Assembly (NCBI RefSeq): GCF_900104725.1 | Contig: NZ_LT629758.1 | Span: 9,200,001 to 9,264,000, forward strand | Length of the DNA stretch: 64,000 nucleotides | Reading direction: 5' to 3' | From: Actinoplanes derwentensis | Lineage (GTDB): Bacteria > Actinomycetota > Actinomycetes > Mycobacteriales > Micromonosporaceae | Shown: positions 55,601-62,641 of the stretch, piece after piece | How the letters are laid out: each line of letters starts with the position of its first letter | How positions within the stretch are numbered: position 1 is the stretch's first letter | Made by a program: the position numbers and the translations under genes | The notes under the pieces: generated by a model | Database searches by the model: none | Told to the model about the DNA's origin: nothing | The model's input: only the letters and a program-made list of their open reading frames with translations

Positions 55601-56862
55601 GCGGCCGCAAACTGCGGGACATCTCGCCGGAGTGGGCCGCTACGGGGTCCAGGACGACATTCACTGTCACCGGCGACGGCATGATCATCGGCAGTGGCTT
55701 GGAGGGCCGGGTCAACCTGTGGTCGCTCACCGGGGACATCACCGGTGAACTGCGGACCGGGCCCATCAGTTACGGGGCGTCAGCGGCGTCGGCGTCCGGC
55801 CAGTTGGCCGTGGTCACCGCCCCGAACAGCCCGACCCTGGTGTACCGGCGGGTGGTGAACACCTTCAACACCGATGGCGAGGTCTACGACGCGCACTTCT
55901 CCCCGGACGGTCGCCGGATGGCCGCAGGCGGCTCGGACGGCACCGTCCGGATCTGGGACGCCGCCACCCGCGAACGGGTCCGGTCGTTCCGCCCGGCCGG
56001 CACGGTGACCGACCTGGCCTGGACGTCGGGTGGCCTGCTCGGCGTCGTCACGCTGGCCGAGACCCTGGAACTCTGGGACGAACAGGGGAAACGGCAGGCC
56101 TCGGTGAAACTGCCGTCGTGCCCGAAGGACATGACGGTCTCCCCGCGCGGTGACCTGATGTATGTGTCCACCTCCGAATGTATCGACGATGATCTCCTGA
56201 AGCCCGCCGGCGACATCGTCGTGTACGACGTGGGCGGCCGGCGGATGCGCAACAAGATCACGCTCGGCGCCGACAGCAGCTACGCGATAGCCGTCTCCCC
56301 GGACGGCGGCACCCTGTACGCGGCGATCACCAGGACCAGCGTCGAACCTGGGATAGCCGGGTTGTCGGCGGAACTGCGGTCCTGGCACACCGGAGACTTG
56401 ACCGAGATGGGCGCGGCTAGGCCGCTGGGCGGCTACCAGCCCCTGGACCTCGCCATCGCGCCGGACGGCCGGTCAATGGCGGTTACCGGAAGTAACCGGT
56501 TCGTCGACATCCGCAGTGCCGACGGCGTCGAGTCGCTGTGGCAAACCCGGAAACAGGGTGACCAGATCGACCGGATCGCCTGGTCACCCGACGGTCGGAC
56601 GCTGGCAGTCGGCGACCATGGCGGCCCGATCCGGCTCTGGGACACCGCGAGCCATCGGAACACCGCGGTGCTGAACGGCCACGGGGCGGCGCCGATCGCA
56701 CTCGAGTTCTCCCCCGACGGGCGGTTGCTGATCAGCGGCGGGGTCGATTCGCAGGTGTACGTCTGGCCACTGGACCCGGCGGTGGCGGTGCGCACCCTGT
56801 GCGGAATCGCCGAGCCGCTCAGCCGCAACGACGGCCTCCCGGTCTCCCCCGCCTGTTCGTGA
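52681..56862 (+). CDS. STAND NTPase with two membrane segments and WD40 repeats
   Basis: A 1393-residue protein with a GTG start. A membrane segment lies near residues 42-60 (YAILAFLTASVVAPVAGAGL), then a helical region. The NTPase domain starts near residue 250 (FRGREPQIAQLLSRVAEQAL) with Walker A GVSGAGKSSLLRAG (about 281) and Walker B IIVIDQFEELFTQ (about 373). A winged-helix-like part ends with SHEALLTSWPRLAGWVAEAR. A second hydrophobic segment (LAAGLGVTLLLTAGAGLVAL) sits near residue 680. About 600 residues of WD40 beta-propeller follow (for example FSPDGRYLASGALMAEGVKI, FSPDGRRMAAGGSDGTVRIW). STAND proteins are signal-triggered switches; some act in phage defence. The N-terminus carries no recognisable effector. 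Confidence 0.93.
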   Translation: MTGQEPLDDAVEAADERARAGVRNWIRDSGRRTRAGLRAASPYAILAFLTASVVAPVAGAGLGAPDAFAAALDQVGGLGSNYLADTLADTARRLRDQEPPAGGWSEARWRDAIAADLLPRLAAADDRGRALHEEISRVLREVGAVAVAIAEAAVTDDDLRRALEGAFQELGLGVAELGWMVTDVRQSVDGLRQDFARQTIELNRRLDEVRRHLVDVTREQLPVGDEVPAEVPGGAVPPYPGLVSFQPEDAPRFRGREPQIAQLLSRVAEQALGGPPLVVTGVSGAGKSSLLRAGLLPAIAGGALGEEATAWSWVLADPGVRPLADLVTRLHHLDGSGTAEENTRLLREIRHSPRRLGELAAKAATAGHRPIIVIDQFEELFTQCPDPAERLAYVTALTSAAPAIVVIAVRSDFYPSCVALPPLAKVLAAGHVVLGPLDAAAIRRAVVEPAEHVGLTVEPGLPGLLLRDLGVDDRGGYEPGALPLLAHALRATWDRREGIRLTVKAYQDTGGIRHAIAGTAEKIYLDQSPEDRDRLRDALLALVTVTGDGTAVRRRGERAASDSRVLRRLVRARLVTVGADTVEISHEALLTSWPRLAGWVAEAREDLLLRESVTEAARDWDRSGRDPDLLPRGSRLIAARERIHSGDGVPPVVGEYLAAGGAAAAREQLDRDRGTRRLRRLAAGLGVTLLLTAGAGLVALDRQRTAEAVGRDATSRQYAAETLALLDQDEPAAVRKALDAWHEKPTAEARGALLSTQMVRFAGRLGTVPGGNSAAVSPDGTRIAIGDNIGLIRLWDAATLTEITPPLAYTGSDADLIWVNSVEFSPDGRYLASGALMAEGVKIWDASTGRLIHTLPAFGAVTWLPGTSTVVATSTKTAGGQTALGFWDAASGRSVRTLPVGKGSGASLSISPDGTHLAEVGNDPSVEIWRLRDGKLLASLPGPNYLAFAPDGSLITNEPIPGNRTRLRQWDAASGRKLRDISPEWAATGSRTTFTVTGDGMIIGSGLEGRVNLWSLTGDITGELRTGPISYGASAASASGQLAVVTAPNSPTLVYRRVVNTFNTDGEVYDAHFSPDGRRMAAGGSDGTVRIWDAATRERVRSFRPAGTVTDLAWTSGGLLGVVTLAETLELWDEQGKRQASVKLPSCPKDMTVSPRGDLMYVSTSECIDDDLLKPAGDIVVYDVGGRRMRNKITLGADSSYAIAVSPDGGTLYAAITRTSVEPGIAGLSAELRSWHTGDLTEMGAARPLGGYQPLDLAIAPDGRSMAVTGSNRFVDIRSADGVESLWQTRKQGDQIDRIAWSPDGRTLAVGDHGGPIRLWDTASHRNTAVLNGHGAAPIALEFSPDGRLLISGGVDSQVYVWPLDPAVAVRTLCGIAEPLSRNDGLPVSPACS

Positions 56863-56899
56863 GCTGTTCCGGGCGTGTTCCCCCGAACCGGCCCGAATG

Positions 56900-56918
56900 C
56901 TAGGTTAGCCTTACCTAA
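56900..56918. promoter_or_regulatory. IdeR/DtxR iron box (orphan)
   Basis: The 19 bases CTAGGTTAGCCTTACCTAA match the IdeR consensus TTAGGTTAGGCTAACCTAA at 16 positions. It lies 38 bases after the STAND stop, and the next plus-strand coding material is a degenerate WXG100-like gene, so it has no intact target in the window. Confidence 0.75.
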
Positions 56919-57059
56919 CCTGAGGTCGCGGTGCGATCTCTCCTGAACAGGCCCGGTGCGCCGGCACTCCTCGGTCTCGGCGTACCGGGCTGTCCTTTCC
57001 GGACTCTCAGCACTCGAACCGGATCCGCCTTCCCGGCGTACCCTCCGGCAAGGACCCGT

Positions 57060-57612
57060 CGAGAGACGGTTGTCGATCAGCTGGGCGGATGCCGTGGGAC
57101 AACTGGCCGGACTGCTGGAGCCGCGGGAATCGTCAACGGGCCGTTGTACCGCACGGCGGGAACCCTGGTGCCCAACCTGCGGATCGCTCGCCGCGCGGAC
57201 GGAGGACTGTCGACCGAGGTGCTCGCCGGTGACAGCGAGGTGGAACCGGTCGGCCAGTTGGCGGCGAACATCAGGCTGCACATGGAGCACTGGGAAGGCG
57301 ACGCGGCGACCGAGTTCTCCGGGTACTTCTCCAAGCTCGGCACCGCCGCGATTCTGCAACAGTCGACGGCGCTCAACCTCGCCGATCTCAGGTGCCACGG
57401 TTCAGGACGTGATCCAGTCGATGTCCGTTGCCCTGTATGCCTTGCAGGCACGTGTCGACGAGCAGGAGGAACTGTTGGTCGGTGCGCTGACCGAGCTGTC
57501 CGACGCGATGGATTCCCGGCGACGCCTACTGGTCGTCGAACCGCTGGGGAGCTACAGCGGCTTGGCCGGTGTGGATCTCCCCGAGATCAGGGAGCAGTTC
57601 TACAACCGCTGA
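57060..57612 (+). pseudogene. Degenerate WXG100-like (type VII-associated) gene
   Basis: Coding-like stretches alternate between frames: ISWADAVGQLAGLLEPRE (frame ending near 57125), then GPLYRTAGTLVPNLRIARRA, QLAANIRLHMEHWEGDAATE and FSGYFSKLGTAAILQQSTAL, and then (after about 57390) VQDVIQSMSVALYALQARVD and EQEELLVGALTELSDAMDSR to TGA 57610-57612. The HMEHWEGDAATEF core has the WxG-type motif of WXG100/ESX-like helical proteins. Two frameshifts make the reading frame broken. The identity is tentative; the gene may be a decayed member of an ESX locus. Confidence 0.5.
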
Positions 57613-57619
57613 TCAGGGG

Positions 57620-58807
57620 TCAGATCTGGCGGTTTCGGCCGGCCAAAGCTCCGGCCAGCATCTGGGGGAGCATCAGGGCGACCATGAAGCCCAGCGGCAG
57701 GCGCCAGCCGCCGGACCAGTCGTGCAGGGCGCCGACCAGGATCGGGCCGGGGATGGCGATCAGGTAGCCGACGCTCTGGGCGAACGCGGACAGCCGGACC
57801 ACCGTCGCGGGCGAGCGGCCGCGCAACGTGATCATCGTCAGGGCCAGGGGGAAGGCGGCGTTCACCACGCCGAGCAGGATCGCCCACAGCCACGGGGCGG
57901 CTGCCGGGGACGCCCACAGGCCGGCCCAGCCGGCGATGCCGAAGGCGCCCAGGGCCAGGGCTATGCCGCTCTGCGAACGGAGCCGGCCGGCGTATGCCGA
58001 CAGCAGGAACGACAGGGGCACGCCCAGCAGGGAGGTGACCGCGAACAGGACGCCGGCCAGGGATGCGGACAGTCCGGCGTCGCGGTAGATCTCCGGCAGC
58101 CATCCGATGATCACGTAGGCCGACGTGGACTGCATGCCGAAGTAGACGGCCAGAGCCCAGGCGACGGGGTGGCGACTCACCCGTACCGGCGCGGGGGTGG
58201 TGGTCTGGGCGGCCGCGGACCGGTTGTCGCGGGCCAGCAGCAACCACGGCGGAAGGGCGAGGACCGCCGCGAGGGACCAGCAGACCAGGCCCAGCCGCCA
58301 GTCGTCGCCGAAGGCGCCGGTGATCGGCACCGTGGCGGCGGCGGCCGTGGTGGCGCCGATGTTGAGGGCCACCGAGTAGAGGCCGGTGACGGCGCCGACC
58401 CGGTCCGGGAAACGGTCCTTGACGATCGACGGCAGCAGCACGTTGACCAGGGCGATGCCGGCCATCGCGACGGCGCTGAAGAGCAGGAACAGAAGCGAGC
58501 CGCCGGAGTACGGACGGACCAGCAGACCCGTGGTGAGCAGCGACAGGCCGCCGAGGATCACCCGAGGGGCGCCGAATCGGGCGGCGAGGCGGGGCGCGGT
58601 CAGGCCGATGACGGCGAAACACACCACCGGCACCGACGTGAGCAGCCCGGCCACGGTGGCGCTCATGCCGAGCCCGGTGCGGATCTCGGTCAGCACCGGG
58701 CCGATGCTGGTGACCGCGAGCCGTAGATTGACGGCGGCCAGCAGCAGCGCCGTCAAGGCGAACAGGCTGCCTGTTCGCGTCTTCTCCCCGATCACCATGG
58801 ACCCCAT
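57620..58807 (-). CDS. MFS transporter (CynX/NimT type)
   Basis: A 395-residue protein with twelve hydrophobic helices. The start LLLAAVNLRLAVTSIGPVLT is the family hallmark of CynX/NimT cyanate and nitroimidazole transporters, followed by TAPRLAARFGAPRVILGGL. The MFS loop has LPSIVKDRFPDRVGAVTGLY. The substrate is unknown; these proteins often export small anions or antibiotics. Start ATG 58807 or 58798. It ends just beside the degenerate WXG100-like gene and is separated from SIP by 38 bases in the same direction, so it may follow the iron-regulated SIP gene in an operon. Confidence 0.9.
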   Translation of the reverse strand: MGSMVIGEKTRTGSLFALTALLLAAVNLRLAVTSIGPVLTEIRTGLGMSATVAGLLTSVPVVCFAVIGLTAPRLAARFGAPRVILGGLSLLTTGLLVRPYSGGSLLFLLFSAVAMAGIALVNVLLPSIVKDRFPDRVGAVTGLYSVALNIGATTAAAATVPITGAFGDDWRLGLVCWSLAAVLALPPWLLLARDNRSAAAQTTTPAPVRVSRHPVAWALAVYFGMQSTSAYVIIGWLPEIYRDAGLSASLAGVLFAVTSLLGVPLSFLLSAYAGRLRSQSGIALALGAFGIAGWAGLWASPAAAPWLWAILLGVVNAAFPLALTMITLRGRSPATVVRLSAFAQSVGYLIAIPGPILVGALHDWSGGWRLPLGFMVALMLPQMLAGALAGRNRQI

Positions 58808-58845
58808 CGTATTGGGTGATCGGGGTTACACTCCTTACAGGCTCG

Positions 58846-59676
58846 TCACGCGGCTTCCTGCTCGCGTTCGACCTGCTCGTTCCACTCCCGCTTGCCGGCC
58901 TGCCAGCCGTCCTCGTTGAGGCCGCGGCGCCAGTAACCCGAGATGGACAGCTGGTCCATGGTCAGGCCGCGCTCCAGCCGCAGGTGACCGCGCAGCTCGC
59001 GAACGAAGCCCGCCTCGCCGTGCACGAACGCCTCCACCCGCCCGGCCGGGAACTCCAGTTCCTTCACGGCGGCGACCAGCAGCTCGCCGACCGGTCGTGC
59101 CCCGCGGTGCAGCCAGACGATCTCGGCGTCGCCGGTCGTCTCGATCTTCTGCTCCTCGTCGGGCCCGGACACCTCGATGAACGCGCGGGCCGGAACGCCG
59201 TCAGGCAGCCGCTCCAGGGACGCCGCGATCGCCGGGATGGCGCTCTCGTCGCCGGCGAGCAGGTGCCAACCGGCGTCGGCGGACGGCAGGTAGGCGCCGC
59301 CCGGCCCCATGAAGCGGAACGGGTCACCGGGACGGGCCCGGCCGGCCCACGGGCCCGCAACGCCCTCGTCGCCGTGGACGACGAAGTCGACCCACATCTC
59401 GCCGATCTCCGGCAGCCATTTACGGATCGTGTAGGTCCGCACGACCGGCCACGTCTCCCGGGGCATCGTTTCGCGGATCACACTCATGTCGAAGGGGGCC
59501 GGATAGTCGGCGTCGCCCTGCGGGAAGAGCACCTTGATGTAATGGTCGGAGAACTGCCCGGCCTCGATCCGAGTCAGAGCGTCACCACCGATGACCACAC
59601 GCACCATGTGGGGGGTGAGCTGCTCCACCCGGGTGACCACACCCTCGTGGGCCGGTCGCGCGGGTCTGTTCGCCAT
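58846..59676 (-). CDS. Siderophore-interacting protein (ViuB-like flavin reductase)
   Basis: A 276-residue FAD/NAD(P)H-binding protein. The FAD domain carries VIRETMPRETWPVVRTYTIR (the RxYT-type flavin motif), FVVHGDEGVAGPWAGRARPG and FRFMGPGGAYLP, and the nucleotide half has WHLLAGDESAIPAIAASLER. These are typical SIP motifs. It reduces ferric siderophores in the cytoplasm to release iron. An IdeR box sits 34 bases upstream, supporting iron repression. GAGGTG precedes the ATG. Confidence 0.95.
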   Translation of the reverse strand: MANRPARPAHEGVVTRVEQLTPHMVRVVIGGDALTRIEAGQFSDHYIKVLFPQGDADYPAPFDMSVIRETMPRETWPVVRTYTIRKWLPEIGEMWVDFVVHGDEGVAGPWAGRARPGDPFRFMGPGGAYLPSADAGWHLLAGDESAIPAIAASLERLPDGVPARAFIEVSGPDEEQKIETTGDAEIVWLHRGARPVGELLVAAVKELEFPAGRVEAFVHGEAGFVRELRGHLRLERGLTMDQLSISGYWRRGLNEDGWQAGKREWNEQVEREQEAA

Positions 59677-59709
59677 AACTGCACCTCACTGCCGGTGGAA
59701 AAGACTCAG

Positions 59710-59728
59710 ACAGGTAAGGCTACCCTTA
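59710..59728 (-). promoter_or_regulatory. IdeR/DtxR iron box upstream of the SIP gene
   Basis: The 19 bases starting ACAGGTAAGGCTA match TTAGGTTAGGCTAACCTAA at 14 positions. It lies 34 bases before the SIP start, where a DtxR-type repressor would block transcription in iron-replete cells. Confidence 0.7.
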
Positions 59729-59883
59729 TTCCCGGCGATCTACCGTCTCGCCGCTGGATTCTTGAAAGTCTGACACGATCAAGATCGCCGGAGCTTCGTT
59801 TTCCTGAATACTCTCCGTATTCGACCCTTCCGGGCCATGATTCATGCACCGGCGGCTCCCCATCTCCAGATACTGATACGGGA

Positions 59884-59914
59884 AACAGGCGGGACCCGAT
59901 GGGTCCCGCCTGTT
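59884..59914 (-). terminator. Terminator of the Gly/Asn-rich surface protein
   Basis: A 14-bp perfect stem AACAGGCGGGACCC/complement (59884-59897 with 59901-59914) has a GAT triloop. It lies 14 bases beyond the minus-strand stop at 59929. Confidence 0.8.
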
Positions 59915-59928
59915 CACCTACGCGCTAT

Positions 59929-61317
59929 TCAGCGCCAGTTGTTCCGGGGGCGGGCCCGCATGAAGGCCGCGATCACGAGACCGACCAGGACCAGCACCGC
60001 GCCGCCGCCGATCCAGACCAGGTTGCTGCTGATCAGGTTGAACGAGCTGCTCTGGGTCGCCGGCGGCTCGGCCAGGTTGTCCGAGGTGCTCTCCGCGTCG
60101 GGAGCGCCGTTGCCGGGGTCGTCGGCCAGGGCCGGGCCGTCGGTGTCGGTCGCCTCGGGCTCCGGCTCGTCGATCTCCGCAGCGGTGGTCGCCTTCTTGG
60201 TGCTCTTCGGCGTCGCCGTGGTGGTGTTCTCGGACTCCGTCTCGGTGGACTCCGATTCGGTGGTCTTCGTGGTGGTCGCCTTGGCCGTCGGGGAGGGGCT
60301 CGGCTTGGTGCCCGAGGACGTGGCGTCCTCGTCCTCGTCGTTGTCCTCGGTGTCCCGGGAGATGGTGGCCTTCGGCGTGGCGGTGAACGTGGTCACGTCC
60401 GTCTTCGGTGTGAGGGTCACGACCGGCGCGGACGGCGTCACCTCACCGGTGTTGGGGTTGTTGCCCCCGTTGTTCCCACCGCCGTTGTTGCCGCCGTTGT
60501 TGTTCCCACCGCCGTTGTTGCCCCCGCCGTTGTTGTTCCCACCGCCGTTGTTGCCCCCGCCGCCGTTGTTCCCGCCGCCGTTGTTGCCGCCGCCGTTGTT
60601 GTTACCGGCGGCGCGGGCGGTGACCCGGACGGAGTCGAGGGCGGGCGTCTGGTTGGCGCGCTCCATCATCGGGATGCGGTGCGAACCGTCACCGGCCCAC
60701 GACGAGCACTGGAAGGTGCCCTCCTGGGGCAGGCCGGGCACCTGGATCACGACGGTGTCGGGCTCGGAACCACCCTTGCTGTCCTCGGTGGCGACGAAGA
60801 ACGCCGGCACCGGCTCCGGCGCGGGCGCCTGGTTCTGGCTGTCCAGGATCCGGCAGGCGGTGTGGAAGTGGCCACGGACCAGGCCGTTCTGCAGAACGCT
60901 GCTCTCCACGTAGTAACCGCCCTGGCCGGCCGCGAGGAAACGGTCCCGGATCAGGTTGCGGGTGCTGATGCGGAGCTGGAACGCCGCACCGACGACGACG
61001 TTGCGTGGGGCTTCGGTGATCAGCAGGGTGGGGTTGTTGGCGGCCGCGCCGACCTCGCCGAACTCGGTGGACACGCAGCGCTCGCCGCGCTGGAAGCCGT
61101 CGTGCGGCGCCAGATCGCTGTCGATGCAGGTGTCGGTGAGGATGGTCAGGTTGTTGCCGACCACCTTGCCGGCGCCGCTCTCGGTGGCGGCCTTGGTGGA
61201 GACACCTGGAGTCTCGGCGGCGGAGGCGAACTGGGTGAAGCCGATGACTCCGCCGATGGCGGTGAGCACCGCGCCGGCGGCCAACAGCCGGGTACGTGTC
61301 TGACCCGAGCTTCGCAT
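59929..61317 (-). CDS. Secreted, C-terminally anchored protein with Gly/Asn repeat stalk
   Basis: From ATG 61317 this is 462 residues; GAAGAAGG lies upstream. A signal peptide (ending SAAETPG) leads to an about 200-residue head with four Cys (TDTCID, GERCVS, TACRIL, FQCSSW). A Gly/Asn stalk of alternating GGGNN/NNGGG units spans nucleotides about 60453-60605. An acidic Thr/Ser/Glu linker follows, and the C-terminal helix LVWIGGGAVLVLVGLVIAAF with RARPRN anchor ends it. No LPXTG sorting signal is present. The head domain is not assigned. It probably projects from the membrane through the wall. Confidence 0.8.
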   Translation of the reverse strand: MRSSGQTRTRLLAAGAVLTAIGGVIGFTQFASAAETPGVSTKAATESGAGKVVGNNLTILTDTCIDSDLAPHDGFQRGERCVSTEFGEVGAAANNPTLLITEAPRNVVVGAAFQLRISTRNLIRDRFLAAGQGGYYVESSVLQNGLVRGHFHTACRILDSQNQAPAPEPVPAFFVATEDSKGGSEPDTVVIQVPGLPQEGTFQCSSWAGDGSHRIPMMERANQTPALDSVRVTARAAGNNNGGGNNGGGNNGGGGNNGGGNNNGGGNNGGGNNNGGNNGGGNNGGNNPNTGEVTPSAPVVTLTPKTDVTTFTATPKATISRDTEDNDEDEDATSSGTKPSPSPTAKATTTKTTESESTETESENTTTATPKSTKKATTAAEIDEPEPEATDTDGPALADDPGNGAPDAESTSDNLAEPPATQSSSFNLISSNLVWIGGGAVLVLVGLVIAAFMRARPRNNWR

Positions 61318-61591
61318 GACGGAACCTTCTTCTTCCGATTTCCCGGACGGCGGCCGCCCCGATGGGTTCAAGCACGGGCAGCCGACGCCCAGACGTTAGG
61401 AGGAAGCCTTACAGAAAGCAATTCCGGAACTTGAATTAGGAAGTTCTTACAGCCCACTTAAAAAAGATTTATGGGAGTGGGCTCGAACTCCGGACATCAG
61501 CCGAACGGATGATGTCGAGGGTTCACCGGATCTGGGAGGAAAGTCCCTGAGCAGGGAGGTTATCTGATGAACCTGTGAACGGACGGTCGCC

Positions 61592-62353
61592 CTACGCTAT
61601 CCACAATCCGCGCGCCGCATAGACGTCCCGGAGTATCTCGATACGGTCCGTCATGATGCCGTCGACTCCCATGTCGATTAGCCGTTCGATTTCGGCGGGA
61701 TCGTCGACGGTCCAGATGTGAACGGCCAATCCGAGCCGGTGCAGGTAGGCCAGAAATCGCGCAGTGAGCACGGTGACGGGTCCGTGCCGGACCGGGATCT
61801 GGGCGGCGACCGCCGACGGGGGCAGTCGCAGCGGCAGTCCGGCGATCGCGGCCGCCCACAGCCGGGCGACCGCGCGCTGGCCGAGGGAAGTGGCGATCCG
61901 GGGGCCGCCGAGCGCCCGGACCCGGGCGAGCCGGGCGTCGTTGAACGAGCCGAGCAGCACCCGGTCCCCGGCACCGGTACGCCGCACCGCTTCGAGTGCC
62001 GGCGTGACCACCGCGTCGGCCTTGACCTCGATGTTGAACCGGGTCGACGGCCAGGCGTCGAGCACCTCGTCGAGGCGGGGCAGCAGCGACTCCCCAGCGA
62101 TCCGCACGGTGGACAGATCGGCCCAGGTCAGGTCGGCGACCCGGGCGTCGAGACCGGTCATCCGTTGCAGGCCGGGGTCGTGGATGACGACCGGTACGCC
62201 GTCGGCGCTGGCGTGCACGTCGGTCTCGATGTGCCGGTAGCCCATCGCGACGGCCCGTCCGAAGGCGGCGGCGGTGTTCTCGTCGCCGTCGGCGGCCCCG
62301 CCGCGATGGGCGAAGGCGAGTGGGGCGGGCGCGTCGAGGAACGGGTGCGGCAC
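61592..62353 (-). CDS. Glycerophosphodiester phosphodiesterase (GDPD)
   Basis: From GTG 62353 this is 253 residues; an ATG/GTG extension to 62443 is possible. The active-site loop is LAFAHRGGAADGDENTAAAF with the catalytic His-Arg and Glu, and the second His is in VPVVIHDPGLQRMTG; metal Glu/Asp are in YRHIETDVHASADG. FNIEVKAD and HIWTVDDPAEIERLIDMGVD complete the TIM barrel. It hydrolyses glycerophosphodiesters to glycerol 3-phosphate plus alcohol. It has no signal peptide, so it is cytoplasmic. Confidence 0.95.
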   Translation of the reverse strand: MPHPFLDAPAPLAFAHRGGAADGDENTAAAFGRAVAMGYRHIETDVHASADGVPVVIHDPGLQRMTGLDARVADLTWADLSTVRIAGESLLPRLDEVLDAWPSTRFNIEVKADAVVTPALEAVRRTGAGDRVLLGSFNDARLARVRALGGPRIATSLGQRAVARLWAAAIAGLPLRLPPSAVAAQIPVRHGPVTVLTARFLAYLHRLGLAVHIWTVDDPAEIERLIDMGVDGIMTDRIEILRDVYAARGLWIA

Positions 62354-62499
62354 AGGGGCAGTATGCCGGGCTTTGTTCCACGTGTGTAAAAGACCTGTCG
62401 GCCCATTGACCACGGCCTCGCGCCTGATGATCCTAGGTGCCACGGCCGGGGGCTGAGCACGGAAGGCAGGGCACGAAACTGAACACCATCGAGGACGAC

Positions 62500-62637
62500 G
62501 TGACGGTTCGCCGGCCGCTGCGTTCCCGGGCGCTCAAGAACCGTCTGGTGACCCGGCGTTTCGGAGTCCGCAGCCGGGCCCGGCTGCGATTCACCCCCCG
62601 GTGGCCCTGCCGGCGATGGCCGTCGGGCAAAGGCTGA
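62500..62637 (+). CDS. Possible small Arg-rich protein
   Basis: A GTG-started frame of 45 codons (VTVRRPLRSRALKNRLVTRR and on) ends 4 bases before the next gene. It is strongly basic with a helix-like middle and codon bias like the neighbours, but the high Arg content also occurs by chance in GC-rich DNA. It is either a small leader peptide or non-coding. Confidence 0.25.
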   Translation: MTVRRPLRSRALKNRLVTRRFGVRSRARLRFTPRWPCRRWPSGKG

Positions 62638-62641
62638 TCGG

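Noticed and set aside
60453..60605. CRISPR-like short regular repeats
   Set aside because: The repeats are in-frame Gly/Asn codons within a protein gene, with no spacers.
61451..61483. AGCCCACT...AGTGGGCT inverted repeat with AT-rich loop
   Set aside because: The stem is only 8 bp around a 17-base loop, too weak to call a terminator or operator with confidence.
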